Assembly (NCBI RefSeq): GCF_001644605.1
Contig: NZ_CP011388.1
Span: 3,252,501 to 3,316,500, forward strand
DNA: 64,000 nucleotides
Source of the DNA: Paenibacillus swuensis
Lineage (GTDB): Bacteria; Bacillota; Bacilli; Paenibacillales; DY6
Direction of reading: 5' to 3'
The position numbers were made by a program, and so were the translations under genes. Below are positions 1 through 8,495 of the stretch, one piece after another (the stretch's first letter is position 1; each line of letters starts with the position of its first letter). The notes under the pieces are model-generated. The model saw only the letters and a program-made list of their open reading frames with translations. It was not told the origin of the DNA and ran no database searches.

Positions 1-2
1 CT

Positions 3-512
3 GTGAATCAATATTTCAGGTACTTCGGGTTGGAAGGACTGCCGTGGCTTAACGATCCTTTTTGGGCCAAAGTGACTGTAATCCTGGTGAACATGTGGGT
101 GGGAATTCCGGTATCCATGGTGTTGGTGTTAGGCATTTTGACGACGATTCCAAAAGATTTATATGAAGCCGCAGAGATGGACGGCGCCTCGAATCTTCAA
201 AAATTCCGAAACATCACGTTTCCGTTCATCCTGTTCTCGACAGCTCCGATTCTGATCATGCAATTCGCGGGCAATATCAACAACTTTAATGTTATCTACC
301 TGTTGACCAAGGGCTTGCCGGCTAACGGCGATTATGCCTTTGCGGGCAGCACCGATTTGTTAGTCACCTGGCTATATAAGCTGACGTTGGATAATCAACG
401 CTATAATTTCGCTTCGGCCATCGGCATCATCATCTTTATCATTATTGCGGCGTTCTCTCTGTGGAACTATCGCAGATCCCGTTCGTTTAAAGAGGAGGAT
501 ATGGTCCAATGA
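3..512 (+). CDS. Sugar ABC transporter permease, MalF-type (5' end outside window)
   Basis: This is the C-terminal part of an inner-membrane permease of a binding-protein-dependent carbohydrate importer; the gene begins before the window. The cytoplasmic EAA loop that docks on the ATPase is visible as EAAEMDGASNLQKF, flanked by hydrophobic helices, and the tail ends in charged residues after a last membrane segment. The reading frame is open at the window edge, so the GTG at base 3 should not be taken as the start. Its stop overlaps the ATG of the next permease (ATGA). The substrate cannot be read from the sequence; the MalF/MalG pair plus a LacI regulator suggests an oligosaccharide. Confidence 0.9.
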   Translation: MNQYFRYFGLEGLPWLNDPFWAKVTVILVNMWVGIPVSMVLVLGILTTIPKDLYEAAEMDGASNLQKFRNITFPFILFSTAPILIMQFAGNINNFNVIYLLTKGLPANGDYAFAGSTDLLVTWLYKLTLDNQRYNFASAIGIIIFIIIAAFSLWNYRRSRSFKEEDMVQ

Positions 513-1354
513 CATCTGCCGGCAAAGTTATGAAGCTGACACTAAGCTATATTCTCCTCACGTTAATAGCTGTCGCGTGTCTCTATCCAGCACTATGGAT
601 CATCATGTCTTCCTTCAAAGTGGGGGACTCGCTGTTCAGTGAAACCCTGATTCCTTCCGAGTTAACCCTTCAGCATTACAGGGATCTGTTCCTGGTGCAC
701 TCGGACAAACAAATTCCATACGCCACCTGGTATTGGAACACGTTGAAGGTAGCTGTGATGAGCATGCTGCTGGGCACATTGTTTCAAATTATGACGGCTT
801 ACGCGATCTCCCGATTCCGGTTTGCCGGACGCAAGACATTGATGTCCACCCTCTTGGTGCTGGGCATGTTCCCGGGATTCATGTCGATGATCGCGGTATA
901 CATCATGCTGCTGCAATTGAATTTGTTAAATACACATTTCGCATTAATATTGGTGTATACGGCCGGTTCCGCCCTTCATATGTTTGTGGCCAAAGGATTT
1001 TTTGATACCATCCCGAAGAGTGTGGAGGAAGCCGCAAGAATGGACGGAGCCAGTCATACGACGATTTTCTGGCGCATCGTGCTCCCCTTGTCTAAGCCGA
1101 TCATCACTTATATTGCTTTAACTACGTTCTCCGGCGCATGGGTCGATTTCATTTTTGCTAAATTGATTTTACGCGCGCGGGAAAACTGGACTCTAGCAGT
1201 TGGCTTATTCGAACTGGTCGACAGTTATTCCAGCACAGAGTTCACTTTATTTGCCGCCGGAGCTGTGTTGGCAGCACTTCCGGTTGCAGCGCTCTTCATC
1301 TATTTGCAGCGTTTCCTGGTTGACGGGCTGACAGCAGGCGCAACGAAAGGGTAA
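509..1354 (+). CDS. Sugar ABC transporter permease, MalG-type
   Basis: This 281-residue partner permease of the MalG family has about six membrane helices and the EAA loop EEAARMDGASHTTIFWRIVLP, typical of carbohydrate importers. It overlaps the preceding permease gene by four bases, so the two are translationally coupled and should form one heterodimeric channel. A substrate-binding protein and any ATPase would lie upstream of the window. The length is normal for the family. The neighbouring LacI-type gene is the likely local regulator. Confidence 0.93.
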   Translation: MTSAGKVMKLTLSYILLTLIAVACLYPALWIIMSSFKVGDSLFSETLIPSELTLQHYRDLFLVHSDKQIPYATWYWNTLKVAVMSMLLGTLFQIMTAYAISRFRFAGRKTLMSTLLVLGMFPGFMSMIAVYIMLLQLNLLNTHFALILVYTAGSALHMFVAKGFFDTIPKSVEEAARMDGASHTTIFWRIVLPLSKPIITYIALTTFSGAWVDFIFAKLILRARENWTLAVGLFELVDSYSSTEFTLFAAGAVLAALPVAALFIYLQRFLVDGLTAGATKG

Positions 1355-1431
1355 TAGTGTTCGTCCGTGGGGATCGGGCCTTCGAATCTTGAAGGAACGG
1401 TCTCCATTTACTTTTTTTGATAAAAAGTTAT

Positions 1432-1460
1432 TTTACACGAAAGCCAATGTACGATAACAT
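1432..1460 (+). promoter_or_regulatory. Putative sigma-A promoter of the LacI-type gene
   Basis: A TTTACA (1432-1437) and a TAACAT (1455-1460) are separated by 17 bases, about 50 bases before the preferred start codon. It is the best match in the 130-base gap after the permease gene. A sequence match only. Confidence 0.45.
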
Positions 1461-1510
1461 CAAGATTAATTTATACATAGGTTCGCATGTCGTTTTGGAG
1501 GTTAAGCAGG

Positions 1511-2527
1511 ATGTCCGTAACCATTAAAGATGTTGCCCGAATCGCAGGCGTTTCTCCTTCCACCGTTTCCAGAGTAATTTCAAATCATCCCCGCATCAGT
1601 CGGGCCACAGCGGACAAGGTGAGAAAAATTATGAGTGATCTGGATTATCACCCCAACATCATGGCGCAGAGCTTGGTGTCCAAGACAACGAATACAATCG
1701 CCATCATTTTGCCGCGTCCGGCTGAAGAGCTGTTTCTAAATTTGTTCTTCGCCGAAGTGATTCGCGGCATTGTTTCCCAAACTTCGAAGGCCGGTTACGA
1801 TTTGTTGATGACTTCAGGTTCTTCCCAGAGGGAAGAAGTGGAGGCGATTACCCGTCTTGTCCGGGGGCGTCGGATCGATGGTGTATTGTTGCTGCATTCC
1901 CGCAACAACGACCCGTTGATCGCGTTTCTTCGTGAAGAAAACTTTCCTTTTGTACTCATCGGCAGAAGCCCGGATGACCAGGAGGTCCTGTCTGTAGACA
2001 CCGATAATGTACAAGCGTCTTATGATGCGGTTATGCATCTGGTTATGCAGAGGCATGAACGAATCGGCTTTGTGAACGGGCCGCCTAATCTTACCGTTTC
2101 TCAAGATCGGATGGCCGGTTACCGGAAGGCGTTGCAAGAACAAGGATTAGAAGGTAAGCCTGAGTGGATTGTGGAGGGGGAGTTTCTGCAGGAAAGCGGA
2201 TATCGGGCCATGTCCTTTTTGATGAATCTGTCTGAGCGCCCGACGGCTCTGGTCGTTACGGATGATGTCGTCACTTTCGGTGTTTTACGCGGTTTAATTG
2301 AATTGGGATACAAGGTGCCGGAGGACATCGCACTGGTTAGTTTCAACAATATCGCCCTGGCTGAGATGTCTACTCCGCCCATCTCATCGATTGACATAGG
2401 TATTTATCAATTAGGTTATACGGCATCCCACGCGCTGCTCGCTTCCATACAAAATGAAGGGGAAGGCAAGAAAAGGGTTATTATCCCCCATCGACTTGTA
2501 GTAAGGGAATCTTCTCTCCAAAAATAA
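1511..2527 (+). CDS. LacI/GalR family transcriptional regulator
   Basis: DNA-binding regulator of 338 residues. The N-terminal helix-turn-helix begins VTIKDVARIAGVSPSTVSRV, followed by the hinge segment (YHPNIMAQSLVSKTTNTIAI) and a periplasmic-binding-protein-like effector domain. The start is placed at 1511 because GGAGG at 1497-1501 gives a 9-base spacing; an in-frame ATG at 1487 has no ribosome site. It lies downstream of the ABC permease genes on the same strand with its own likely promoter, and probably controls them in response to a sugar. The effector is not identifiable by eye. Confidence 0.93.
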   Translation: MSVTIKDVARIAGVSPSTVSRVISNHPRISRATADKVRKIMSDLDYHPNIMAQSLVSKTTNTIAIILPRPAEELFLNLFFAEVIRGIVSQTSKAGYDLLMTSGSSQREEVEAITRLVRGRRIDGVLLLHSRNNDPLIAFLREENFPFVLIGRSPDDQEVLSVDTDNVQASYDAVMHLVMQRHERIGFVNGPPNLTVSQDRMAGYRKALQEQGLEGKPEWIVEGEFLQESGYRAMSFLMNLSERPTALVVTDDVVTFGVLRGLIELGYKVPEDIALVSFNNIALAEMSTPPISSIDIGIYQLGYTASHALLASIQNEGEGKKRVIIPHRLVVRESSLQK

Positions 2528-2534
2528 TACAAGC

Positions 2535-2560
2535 AAAGCGCGAGGAAATCCTCGCGCTTT
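2535..2560. terminator. Bidirectional terminator between converging genes
   Basis: A near-perfect hairpin has arms 2535-2546 and 2549-2560 (core GCGCGAGG/CCTCGCGC), flanked by A-rich and T-rich runs. It ends the LacI gene and carries part of the stop codon of the minus-strand gene. Confidence 0.85.
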
Positions 2561-2975
2561 ATTTGTGCATACTCAGAATCCATCCCGCCACCCATCCATA
2601 TAACGCATGACCGGTCATCCACCAGAAGAACGCCCCCAGATCCGTAAACGACGGAGTAACTTCAGATAACAGGGTGGTTGGATATAAAAGCGCACCTAAG
2701 CTGAGGCTGAAAAGAACAGCGTATAGAATACGACCTCGCCCTGTAATTCCCCTTTTGTGAAAACCGTAAGCAAAGCTGAGAGCAACGCTAACCGATAACA
2801 TCATATGAATGCTGAACTGTTGCCATTCTTGCGTGATCCAGCTTCGGAGGCCCGGAATGTAGTCCACATTCAGCAAAAGTACGTATACAAGATGATTAGT
2901 CCAAGCTTCTACCCCTTTGAACAAGGCTCCTAGGATTGCTCCTGCTGTCAAACCCGCAATGATACCGCGTACCAT
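2559..2975 (-). CDS. YqhR-like conserved membrane protein
   Basis: Small integral membrane protein of 138 residues with about four hydrophobic segments and few charged residues. The overall plan (glycine-rich first helix GLTAGAILGALF, last helix with HALYGWVAGWIL) resembles the YqhR family of spore-forming Bacillota, whose function is unknown. It stands alone on the minus strand between the LacI gene and the carotenoid operon, and its stop codon is inside the shared terminator. The family assignment is from memory of the pattern and is moderate; the membrane nature is clear. Confidence 0.6.
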   Translation of the reverse strand: MVRGIIAGLTAGAILGALFKGVEAWTNHLVYVLLLNVDYIPGLRSWITQEWQQFSIHMMLSVSVALSFAYGFHKRGITGRGRILYAVLFSLSLGALLYPTTLLSEVTPSFTDLGAFFWWMTGHALYGWVAGWILSMHK

Positions 2976-3080
2976 CCAATTTTTAAGGATCTTATTCCAC
3001 CTGCCTTCTATCTATTTTCTTCTTTATTTTAACCCCTTTCCTCCTTTTGTACAATACTTGTAGAATGTTTGTATAATCTA

Positions 3081-3089
3081 TGCTATAAT
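3081..3089 (+). promoter_or_regulatory. Possible extended -10 promoter of the carotenoid operon
   Basis: TGCTATAAT at 3081-3089 is an extended -10 element about 70 bases ahead of the first desaturase gene. A second TATAAT lies at 3072-3077 with a distant TTGTAC at 3047-3052 (19-base spacer). The gap is AT-rich, so several overlapping promoters are possible and none is proven. Confidence 0.4.
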
Positions 3090-3160
3090 TTTGTTATATT
3101 AGGGGCATACCTTGTAAGAATAAGGGTGTCCGGGCAGTAAATCTTCAGGAGGTGGCACAG

Positions 3161-4699
3161 GTGAGGAAGCGTGTAGCGATTGTCGGAGCCGGACCCGGAG
3201 GCTTGGCATCAGGAATGTTGCTGGCTTCGGCGGGATATCAGGTTACGGTCGCGGAGAAGCAACCGCATGTTGGCGGTCGATGTTCCCGGTTGACGTTAGG
3301 AGATTACTCGTTTGACATGGGTCCTACGTTTCTGATGATGCCCGATCTGTTGCGAGAGCTATTCCAGTCCGTAGGGCGAAATTTAGACGATTACATAACG
3401 ATGATGCCGGTTGATCCGCTATATCGGCTTAAATTCGGAGAAACGGAATTTACCCCGACGATGAATCGTCAAGAAACCAAAGAACGGATCGAGGCATTGT
3501 TTCCGGGAAACGGCGCAGGGTATGAACGTTTTCTTCGGGAAGAGGAACTGAAATTTAATAAAGTCATGCCGCTGTTGCAACAACCCTTTACCCGACTCAG
3601 CGATTATCTGAAAGGCAATGTTTTTGCCGCTTTGCCAAAGCTGCATCTGATGGATACGGTTCACAGCCGGTTGTCCAAATATTTCACCGATGAACGTTTA
3701 ATAACCGCTTTCTCTTTTCAAGCCAAATACTTGGGCATGTCGCCGTGGGATTGTCCCGGTACGTTTACGATTCTATCTTATCTGGAGCACGCCTATGGAT
3801 TATTTCATCCGATTGGCGGGGTAAACCGCATTTGTCATGCTATGGCGGAGATTATTAAAGAATACGGCGGCGAAGTGATGCTGGATGCCGGCGTTGAAGA
3901 AATTGTCGTCAGGAACGGGAAAGCAACGGGGATACGTCTTGAGAACGGAAAGACCGTGGATGCGGATGATGTTGTAATCAATGCGGATTTCGGAACAGCC
4001 GTAACGCAATTATTTGCCCCTGGTGTCATTCGTAAATACGGAACCCAATCGCTTGCGAAGAAGAAGTGGTCATGCTCCACATTTATGATGTATTTGGGGA
4101 TTGACGGCGAGGTTGATTTACCGCATCATAACATCTATTTTGCAGGCGATTACAGAACGAATGTAGAAGATATAACCAGGACGAAGATTCTATCAACAGA
4201 CCCATCGATTTATGTGCATAATCCAGGCAGGCTTGATTCGACGTTAGCTCCGGCCGGCAAGACAGCGCTCTATGTGCTGTTGCCTACGCCAAACTTGACA
4301 GGGCCTGTGGAATGGGATCAAGTCAAGAATAAGTTGAGAGAGCAGGTTCTTCTAAGATTGGAACAGGAACCCGAGCTTCGGGGGCTTTCTTCGAGAATCG
4401 AAGTGGAGAAGATCATTACGCCCCAACAATGGCAGGACGACGTGCATGTATATAAAGGGGCTACCTTCAATCTTGCTCACACGCTGGATCAGATGATGTA
4501 TTTGCGGCCTCATAACCGATTCGAGGAAGTGGACCGCTGCTGGCTGGTCGGCGGAGGAACGCATCCCGGCAGCGGTTTGCCAACGATTCTGGAATCCGCC
4601 AAAATCAGCTCCGGTATGCTCATGGAACGGGATCTTAAATCAGGATACCGGGCGACGACGGCGGTACCGGGCATGGCTAAAGGAGGGCGCATAGGATGA
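3161..4699 (+). CDS. crtN: CrtN-type carotenoid desaturase (first paralogue)
   Basis: FAD-dependent desaturase/isomerase of the phytoene desaturase family (512 residues), expected to introduce double bases into a linear carotene such as dehydrosqualene (4,4'-diapophytoene) at the membrane. The Rossmann dinucleotide motif VAIVGAGPGGLASG is at the N-terminus and the family signature GGGTHPGSGLPTILESAK near the C-terminus. An upstream in-frame GTG at 3152 overlaps the AGGAGG (3147-3152), so the GTG at 3161 with 8-base spacing is the better start. It opens an operon whose genes mostly overlap by a few bases. The C-terminal signature is closer to CrtN than to the oxygenase CrtP. The exact number of desaturation steps is unknown. 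Confidence 0.85.
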   Translation: MRKRVAIVGAGPGGLASGMLLASAGYQVTVAEKQPHVGGRCSRLTLGDYSFDMGPTFLMMPDLLRELFQSVGRNLDDYITMMPVDPLYRLKFGETEFTPTMNRQETKERIEALFPGNGAGYERFLREEELKFNKVMPLLQQPFTRLSDYLKGNVFAALPKLHLMDTVHSRLSKYFTDERLITAFSFQAKYLGMSPWDCPGTFTILSYLEHAYGLFHPIGGVNRICHAMAEIIKEYGGEVMLDAGVEEIVVRNGKATGIRLENGKTVDADDVVINADFGTAVTQLFAPGVIRKYGTQSLAKKKWSCSTFMMYLGIDGEVDLPHHNIYFAGDYRTNVEDITRTKILSTDPSIYVHNPGRLDSTLAPAGKTALYVLLPTPNLTGPVEWDQVKNKLREQVLLRLEQEPELRGLSSRIEVEKIITPQQWQDDVHVYKGATFNLAHTLDQMMYLRPHNRFEEVDRCWLVGGGTHPGSGLPTILESAKISSGMLMERDLKSGYRATTAVPGMAKGGRIG

Positions 4700-6168
4700 G
4701 CACGGCTATTATCGGAGGCGGCGTTGGCGGACTGACAACGGCGCTCCTTCTGTCCGCCAGTGGTGAAGAGGTTACGATATATGAACGCGGCAATCGTCTG
4801 GGCGGAAGGTTGGCTTATGAATCGAACGGCACCTATCGAATTGACCAAGGTCCAACCATTGTGCTTTTGCCGGAGATGTTGCTTGAAATCCTGGAAGAAG
4901 CCGGTATTTCGCGGGACCGAATTCCATTAATCCCTTGCGACCCGATGTATCGTATTCATTACGCGGACGGCACCTCTTTTGACAAATATAGTGATCCGAA
5001 GAAACAACAAGATGAAATTGAAAGCAAGTTCCCGGGCGAGTCCGGTGCCTTTCTTCGTTATATGGAAACGATGAAAGAACTGTTTATTCACGGGAAAGAA
5101 GCCTTTCTTGAAAGGGCTTTTCTGAAGAAATCACACTTTTTCACTTTCAAAAACGTCCGGCTTCTCCATAAGATGAGAGTTCATAAGAGTGTGCGTGCGC
5201 TGGCGGCAGAGTTCTATAAAGATTCACGGTTGGTAGACGCGTTCTCGCTACAAACCTTATACATTGGGGGGGCTCCTTTTCAATCGCCCGCATTGTATTC
5301 TCTGATTCCTTATGCGGAGCATGCGTACGGCATCTGGTACGTTAAGGGAGGATACGCAAGCCTCGTCGACCTGTTGGAAGAAGAGCTTGTGCGAAGAGGA
5401 GTGCATATTCGGCTTCAATCGGAGATTACGAGCATTAAAGTAGAGCATCAACGTTGTGAAGGGGTCGTACTTTCGGACGGTTCGGAACATGCGCATTTTC
5501 AGGTAGTCTACAACGGCGATTTTCCCCACTTGATGTCGTTGTTGCCAAACGTGACCAAGAGAATGAAACCGAAGCCGCGTTATATTCCGTCATCCGGCTG
5601 CGTTCTGGTCTACCTGGGCCTGGACAAACGATGGGAGGAAGCGCCTGCCCATCAATTTGTGCTCCCGCCTTCGCTTACGGATTCGTTACGGGCCGTGTTC
5701 GAAGAGGGACGCATTCCGAACGAGCCTTCATTCTACATGTTCAACCCGACCGCGTTGGATGATGGTGCGGCGCCTGAGGGTGAGAGTGTCATGTATATGC
5801 TGATTCCGGTTCCTCCAGCAGTCAGCGGAGTACACTGGGATGAAGAAGTGCCTGCGTTGGTGGATCGGGTACTTCAACTGGCAGAGGAAAGATTGTTTCC
5901 GGGACTCCGGGAAGCGATTGTCTGGCAACAAGTACGGACGCCGATCGACGCGGTAAGGGAAGGACTCTATGGCGGGGGAAGCTTTGGGCTTGCGCCGCTG
6001 CTGAGCCAATCCGGCGTTTTTCGGCCACAATTCGCACCCTTGCCGATTCAAGGATTATATACGGTGGGAGCATCGGTCCATCCGGGCGGAGGCATCCCTA
6101 TTGTTATGCAAGGAGCCAAATTATTGACCTCCCATTTGGAAAAGGAGAGAAAAGCATGGAACGCCTGA
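4696..6168 (+). CDS. CrtN-type carotenoid desaturase (second paralogue)
   Basis: Second FAD-dependent desaturase homologue, 490 residues, starting in the ATGA overlap with the first. The dinucleotide motif AIIGGGVGGLTTALLL and the C-terminal signature VGASVHPGGGIPIVMQGAK are intact. It shares the layout of its neighbour, including the motif around YAEHAYGIWYVKGGY versus YLEHAYGLFHPIGGV, so the pair probably arose by an old tandem duplication. Division of labour between two CrtN-like enzymes, for example successive desaturation or different ends of the molecule, is an inference. AGGAGGG lies at 4680-4686. Confidence 0.83.
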   Translation: MSTAIIGGGVGGLTTALLLSASGEEVTIYERGNRLGGRLAYESNGTYRIDQGPTIVLLPEMLLEILEEAGISRDRIPLIPCDPMYRIHYADGTSFDKYSDPKKQQDEIESKFPGESGAFLRYMETMKELFIHGKEAFLERAFLKKSHFFTFKNVRLLHKMRVHKSVRALAAEFYKDSRLVDAFSLQTLYIGGAPFQSPALYSLIPYAEHAYGIWYVKGGYASLVDLLEEELVRRGVHIRLQSEITSIKVEHQRCEGVVLSDGSEHAHFQVVYNGDFPHLMSLLPNVTKRMKPKPRYIPSSGCVLVYLGLDKRWEEAPAHQFVLPPSLTDSLRAVFEEGRIPNEPSFYMFNPTALDDGAAPEGESVMYMLIPVPPAVSGVHWDEEVPALVDRVLQLAEERLFPGLREAIVWQQVRTPIDAVREGLYGGGSFGLAPLLSQSGVFRPQFAPLPIQGLYTVGASVHPGGGIPIVMQGAKLLTSHLEKERKAWNA

Positions 6169-7031
6169 TATTTTTGCGGGAGTGCGAGAAAGTCATTCAA
6201 GCGAATTCGGAAACATTCTACAAAGCATTCGGCTTCTTGCCTAGCCCCAAGAAGGAAGCCGTTCATGTTATTTACGCGTTTTGCCGGTTGATTGATGATT
6301 CCGTAGATGAGCCGGAAACCTCGCCGTTCACGCTAGATGAACTGGAACAAGGTTTCGACCGTCTGGACCAAGCGGAAGGTCATTTTATTTGGGATGCGCT
6401 TCGCTGGTTGTTTCGCGAATTTCCGCAGCTGGATTCAGGACCCTTCCACCGGCAAATGGCGGGACAACGGGGAGATTTAACTTTTGAGTCGTTCGAGACG
6501 ATGGGAGAGTTAGAGGAATATTGCTATAAGGTGGCGGGTACCGTCGGCGAGATGCTGCTCCCGGTGCTGCATGATTGTCCCGATGCGAGGATCGCTGAAT
6601 CCGGCGTGTATCTGGGGAAGGCGATGCAAATCGCCAATATCGTGCGTGACGTAGGCGAGGATGTCCGCAGAGGGCGCCGCTATATTCCGTCCGAGTTAAT
6701 GCGTAAACACAATTACTCATTAGAGGAGTTCGCGGCAGGGAAAGTCAACCCGGCTTGGGTTCGGTTAATTGAGGATCTCAGCGAACGTTCCAGACTTTGG
6801 TTCCGGATCGGTCTTCGGGATATCGATACGTACCCGAAGAGCAGCGCCTTCTGCGTTTCTCTCGCAGCCAAATATTATCAAGCCATTTTGGACGCGGTTC
6901 AAGCCAAAGGTTATGATTCCTTCCGTCACCGGGCTGTAGTCAGTAACAAAACCAAGATCGGTATCTTTCTTGCGCTGAAGACGGACGGCGTCGACGCCTC
7001 AAAATCAGATGAAAGCTGGGACGTCTCATGA
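6156..7031 (+). CDS. crtM: Dehydrosqualene/phytoene synthase family (CrtM-like)
   Basis: Condenses two prenyl diphosphates head to head, the committed step of carotenoid synthesis. Both aspartate-rich metal-binding motifs are present: DDSVD at residues 47-51 and DVGED at 165-169, and the segment EYCYKVAGTVGEM matches the family. Length 291 is close to staphylococcal CrtM (about 287). The gene overlaps the preceding desaturase by 13 bases. Because the operon has no geranylgeranyl diphosphate synthase but does have IPP isomerase, farnesyl diphosphate (C15) is the likelier substrate, giving a C30 backbone. The C30 versus C40 choice cannot be settled from the sequence by eye. Confidence 0.88.
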   Translation: MERLIFLRECEKVIQANSETFYKAFGFLPSPKKEAVHVIYAFCRLIDDSVDEPETSPFTLDELEQGFDRLDQAEGHFIWDALRWLFREFPQLDSGPFHRQMAGQRGDLTFESFETMGELEEYCYKVAGTVGEMLLPVLHDCPDARIAESGVYLGKAMQIANIVRDVGEDVRRGRRYIPSELMRKHNYSLEEFAAGKVNPAWVRLIEDLSERSRLWFRIGLRDIDTYPKSSAFCVSLAAKYYQAILDAVQAKGYDSFRHRAVVSNKTKIGIFLALKTDGVDASKSDESWDVS

Positions 7032-7774
7032 CCAACCGTAAGCTGTTTTGGGGATGGTATGCCATTGGACTGGGCTTAATGTTGTTCTACCATGTACCGG
7101 GGCCGCTACAGTTTGCTAACGGCCTGTTTCTGCTTTTCTACGCAGCTTACGCGCTTTGGATCGGCAAGGATTATTATAGTACGCATCCCTTTATGGGATG
7201 GAGAATCGTGGCTTTGATTGTGCTTACTTACGCCTTGGAATATTGCGGCACGGTAACCGGGTTCCCCTTCGGGCCATATGAGTACACCCCGTTGCTCGGA
7301 TTCGCGCCTGTTAAAGTACCCATCGCGATTTCAAGCGCCTGGGTAGGGGTGATGGCCAGCGCATTGGCGCTTTCCCGTGCCCGCAGCGTAGCCATGAGGG
7401 CTGTGGAAGTAGGTGTTTATGCCGTCTTGTTCGATCTGGTGCTTGATCCTGTCGCGGCCGCGCGGGGCTTCTGGAATTGGCAGACCGAAGGCTGGTCATG
7501 GGTGTATTACGGGGTTCCCCTTCAGAACTTCGCAGGATGGTTTGCGGCCGCGGCACTGCTTTCTCTCCTATTTCCCATGAAGCGCAGGAACGACTTCACG
7601 ACTTCCTCTAAGCGGGAGGCGCTTCGTTTATATCAAGCCATGCTGCTCATGTTTGGCTTGCTGGCTATGAAGGAAGGTATGTTGTTACCGGGAGCGTTGT
7701 CGGTCGTGTTTTGTCTGGTTGCGGAAGGGGTACAGCAATATGGTTATTCAAGCTCAAAAAAGCAAGCGGTTTAA
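7028..7774 (+). CDS. cruF: CruF-like carotenoid hydratase (DUF422 family)
   Basis: Polytopic membrane protein of 248 residues with the DUF422/CruF signature blocks: Glu71 followed by GTVTGFPFGPYEY (74-86), DLVLDPVA (136-143) and GVPLQNFAGW (162-171). CruF enzymes of cyanobacteria and Deinococcus add water to the terminal 1',2' double bond of a linear carotene, making the tertiary hydroxyl that is later glycosylated. Here it follows crtM with a four-base overlap and precedes an acyltransferase and a glycosyltransferase, which fits hydration then sugar addition. Substrate in this organism is inferred, probably a C30 chain. Confidence 0.82.
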   Translation: MTNRKLFWGWYAIGLGLMLFYHVPGPLQFANGLFLLFYAAYALWIGKDYYSTHPFMGWRIVALIVLTYALEYCGTVTGFPFGPYEYTPLLGFAPVKVPIAISSAWVGVMASALALSRARSVAMRAVEVGVYAVLFDLVLDPVAAARGFWNWQTEGWSWVYYGVPLQNFAGWFAAAALLSLLFPMKRRNDFTTSSKREALRLYQAMLLMFGLLAMKEGMLLPGALSVVFCLVAEGVQQYGYSSSKKQAV

Positions 7775-8495
7775 CGCCATTTTTCGAAGGTATAATGAGT
7801 GGTATTTGCTGCGAAGACACTTTCACTCTTTCCATGTCAGGGGACAGGCGGATCCCCTTCGGTCGGGTCCGGTCCTGTATGTGATGAACCACAGTTCCTG
7901 GTGGGACGGTTTGCTGGCTTACCATGCCGAGCAGACTCTATCTGAGCGGGATCATTACATTATGATGGATGAGAAACAATTACAGAAATTTCGTTTTTTT
8001 TGCAAAATCGGCGCCTTTTCCATCGATAAATCGTCGGCTGCCGGAACCGTGCAGTCGCTTAAATACGCTTTAAAACTTTTACAACAAGGCCGCTCGGTTT
8101 GGATTTTCCCGCAAGGCGACATCAAACATCAGGAATTGCGGCCGTTGGAGCTTCATTCAGGCGCGGGGTATATGCTGGAACGTTGTCCGGATACAACCGT
8201 CATTCCGGTAACGTTATATTACACATTAGGTTTGCATCAAAAAGCGGAAGCATCCATGATGTTCGGTGAGGCATTGAATCATTCATGGGCTGAGCTTGGG
8301 CGAAAAGCCGCCATGAGCTTCATTCAAGAGAAACTGGAGGAGCAACTCGACAGGCACAAAAGCTGGATTGTGCAGGATCATCTGCAGGAGCTTGCCTTAT
8401 TTCGTCCTTATCTTGGTACCGGAAAATCAACGAGTGACCGTTTTGAACACTTTGGGAAGTGGGTGTCGAGATGGAATCCTTTCTCTGGGTCATAA
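7740..8495 (+). CDS. PlsC-type acyltransferase of the carotenoid operon
   Basis: Lysophospholipid acyltransferase-like enzyme of 251 residues. The catalytic HX4D box is HSSWWD at residues 51-56, preceded by VMN, with a later FPQG block (WIFPQGDIKHQ). The start at 7740 is chosen because GGAAGGGG at 7723-7730 sits 9 bases before it; the gene thus overlaps cruF by 35 bases. In this setting it most likely esterifies the sugar of a glycosyl carotenoid with a fatty acid. It is not related in sequence to the staphylococcal CrtO acyltransferase as far as can be judged. A general lipid role is the alternative. Confidence 0.8.
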   Translation: MVIQAQKSKRFNAIFRRYNEWYLLRRHFHSFHVRGQADPLRSGPVLYVMNHSSWWDGLLAYHAEQTLSERDHYIMMDEKQLQKFRFFCKIGAFSIDKSSAAGTVQSLKYALKLLQQGRSVWIFPQGDIKHQELRPLELHSGAGYMLERCPDTTVIPVTLYYTLGLHQKAEASMMFGEALNHSWAELGRKAAMSFIQEKLEEQLDRHKSWIVQDHLQELALFRPYLGTGKSTSDRFEHFGKWVSRWNPFSGS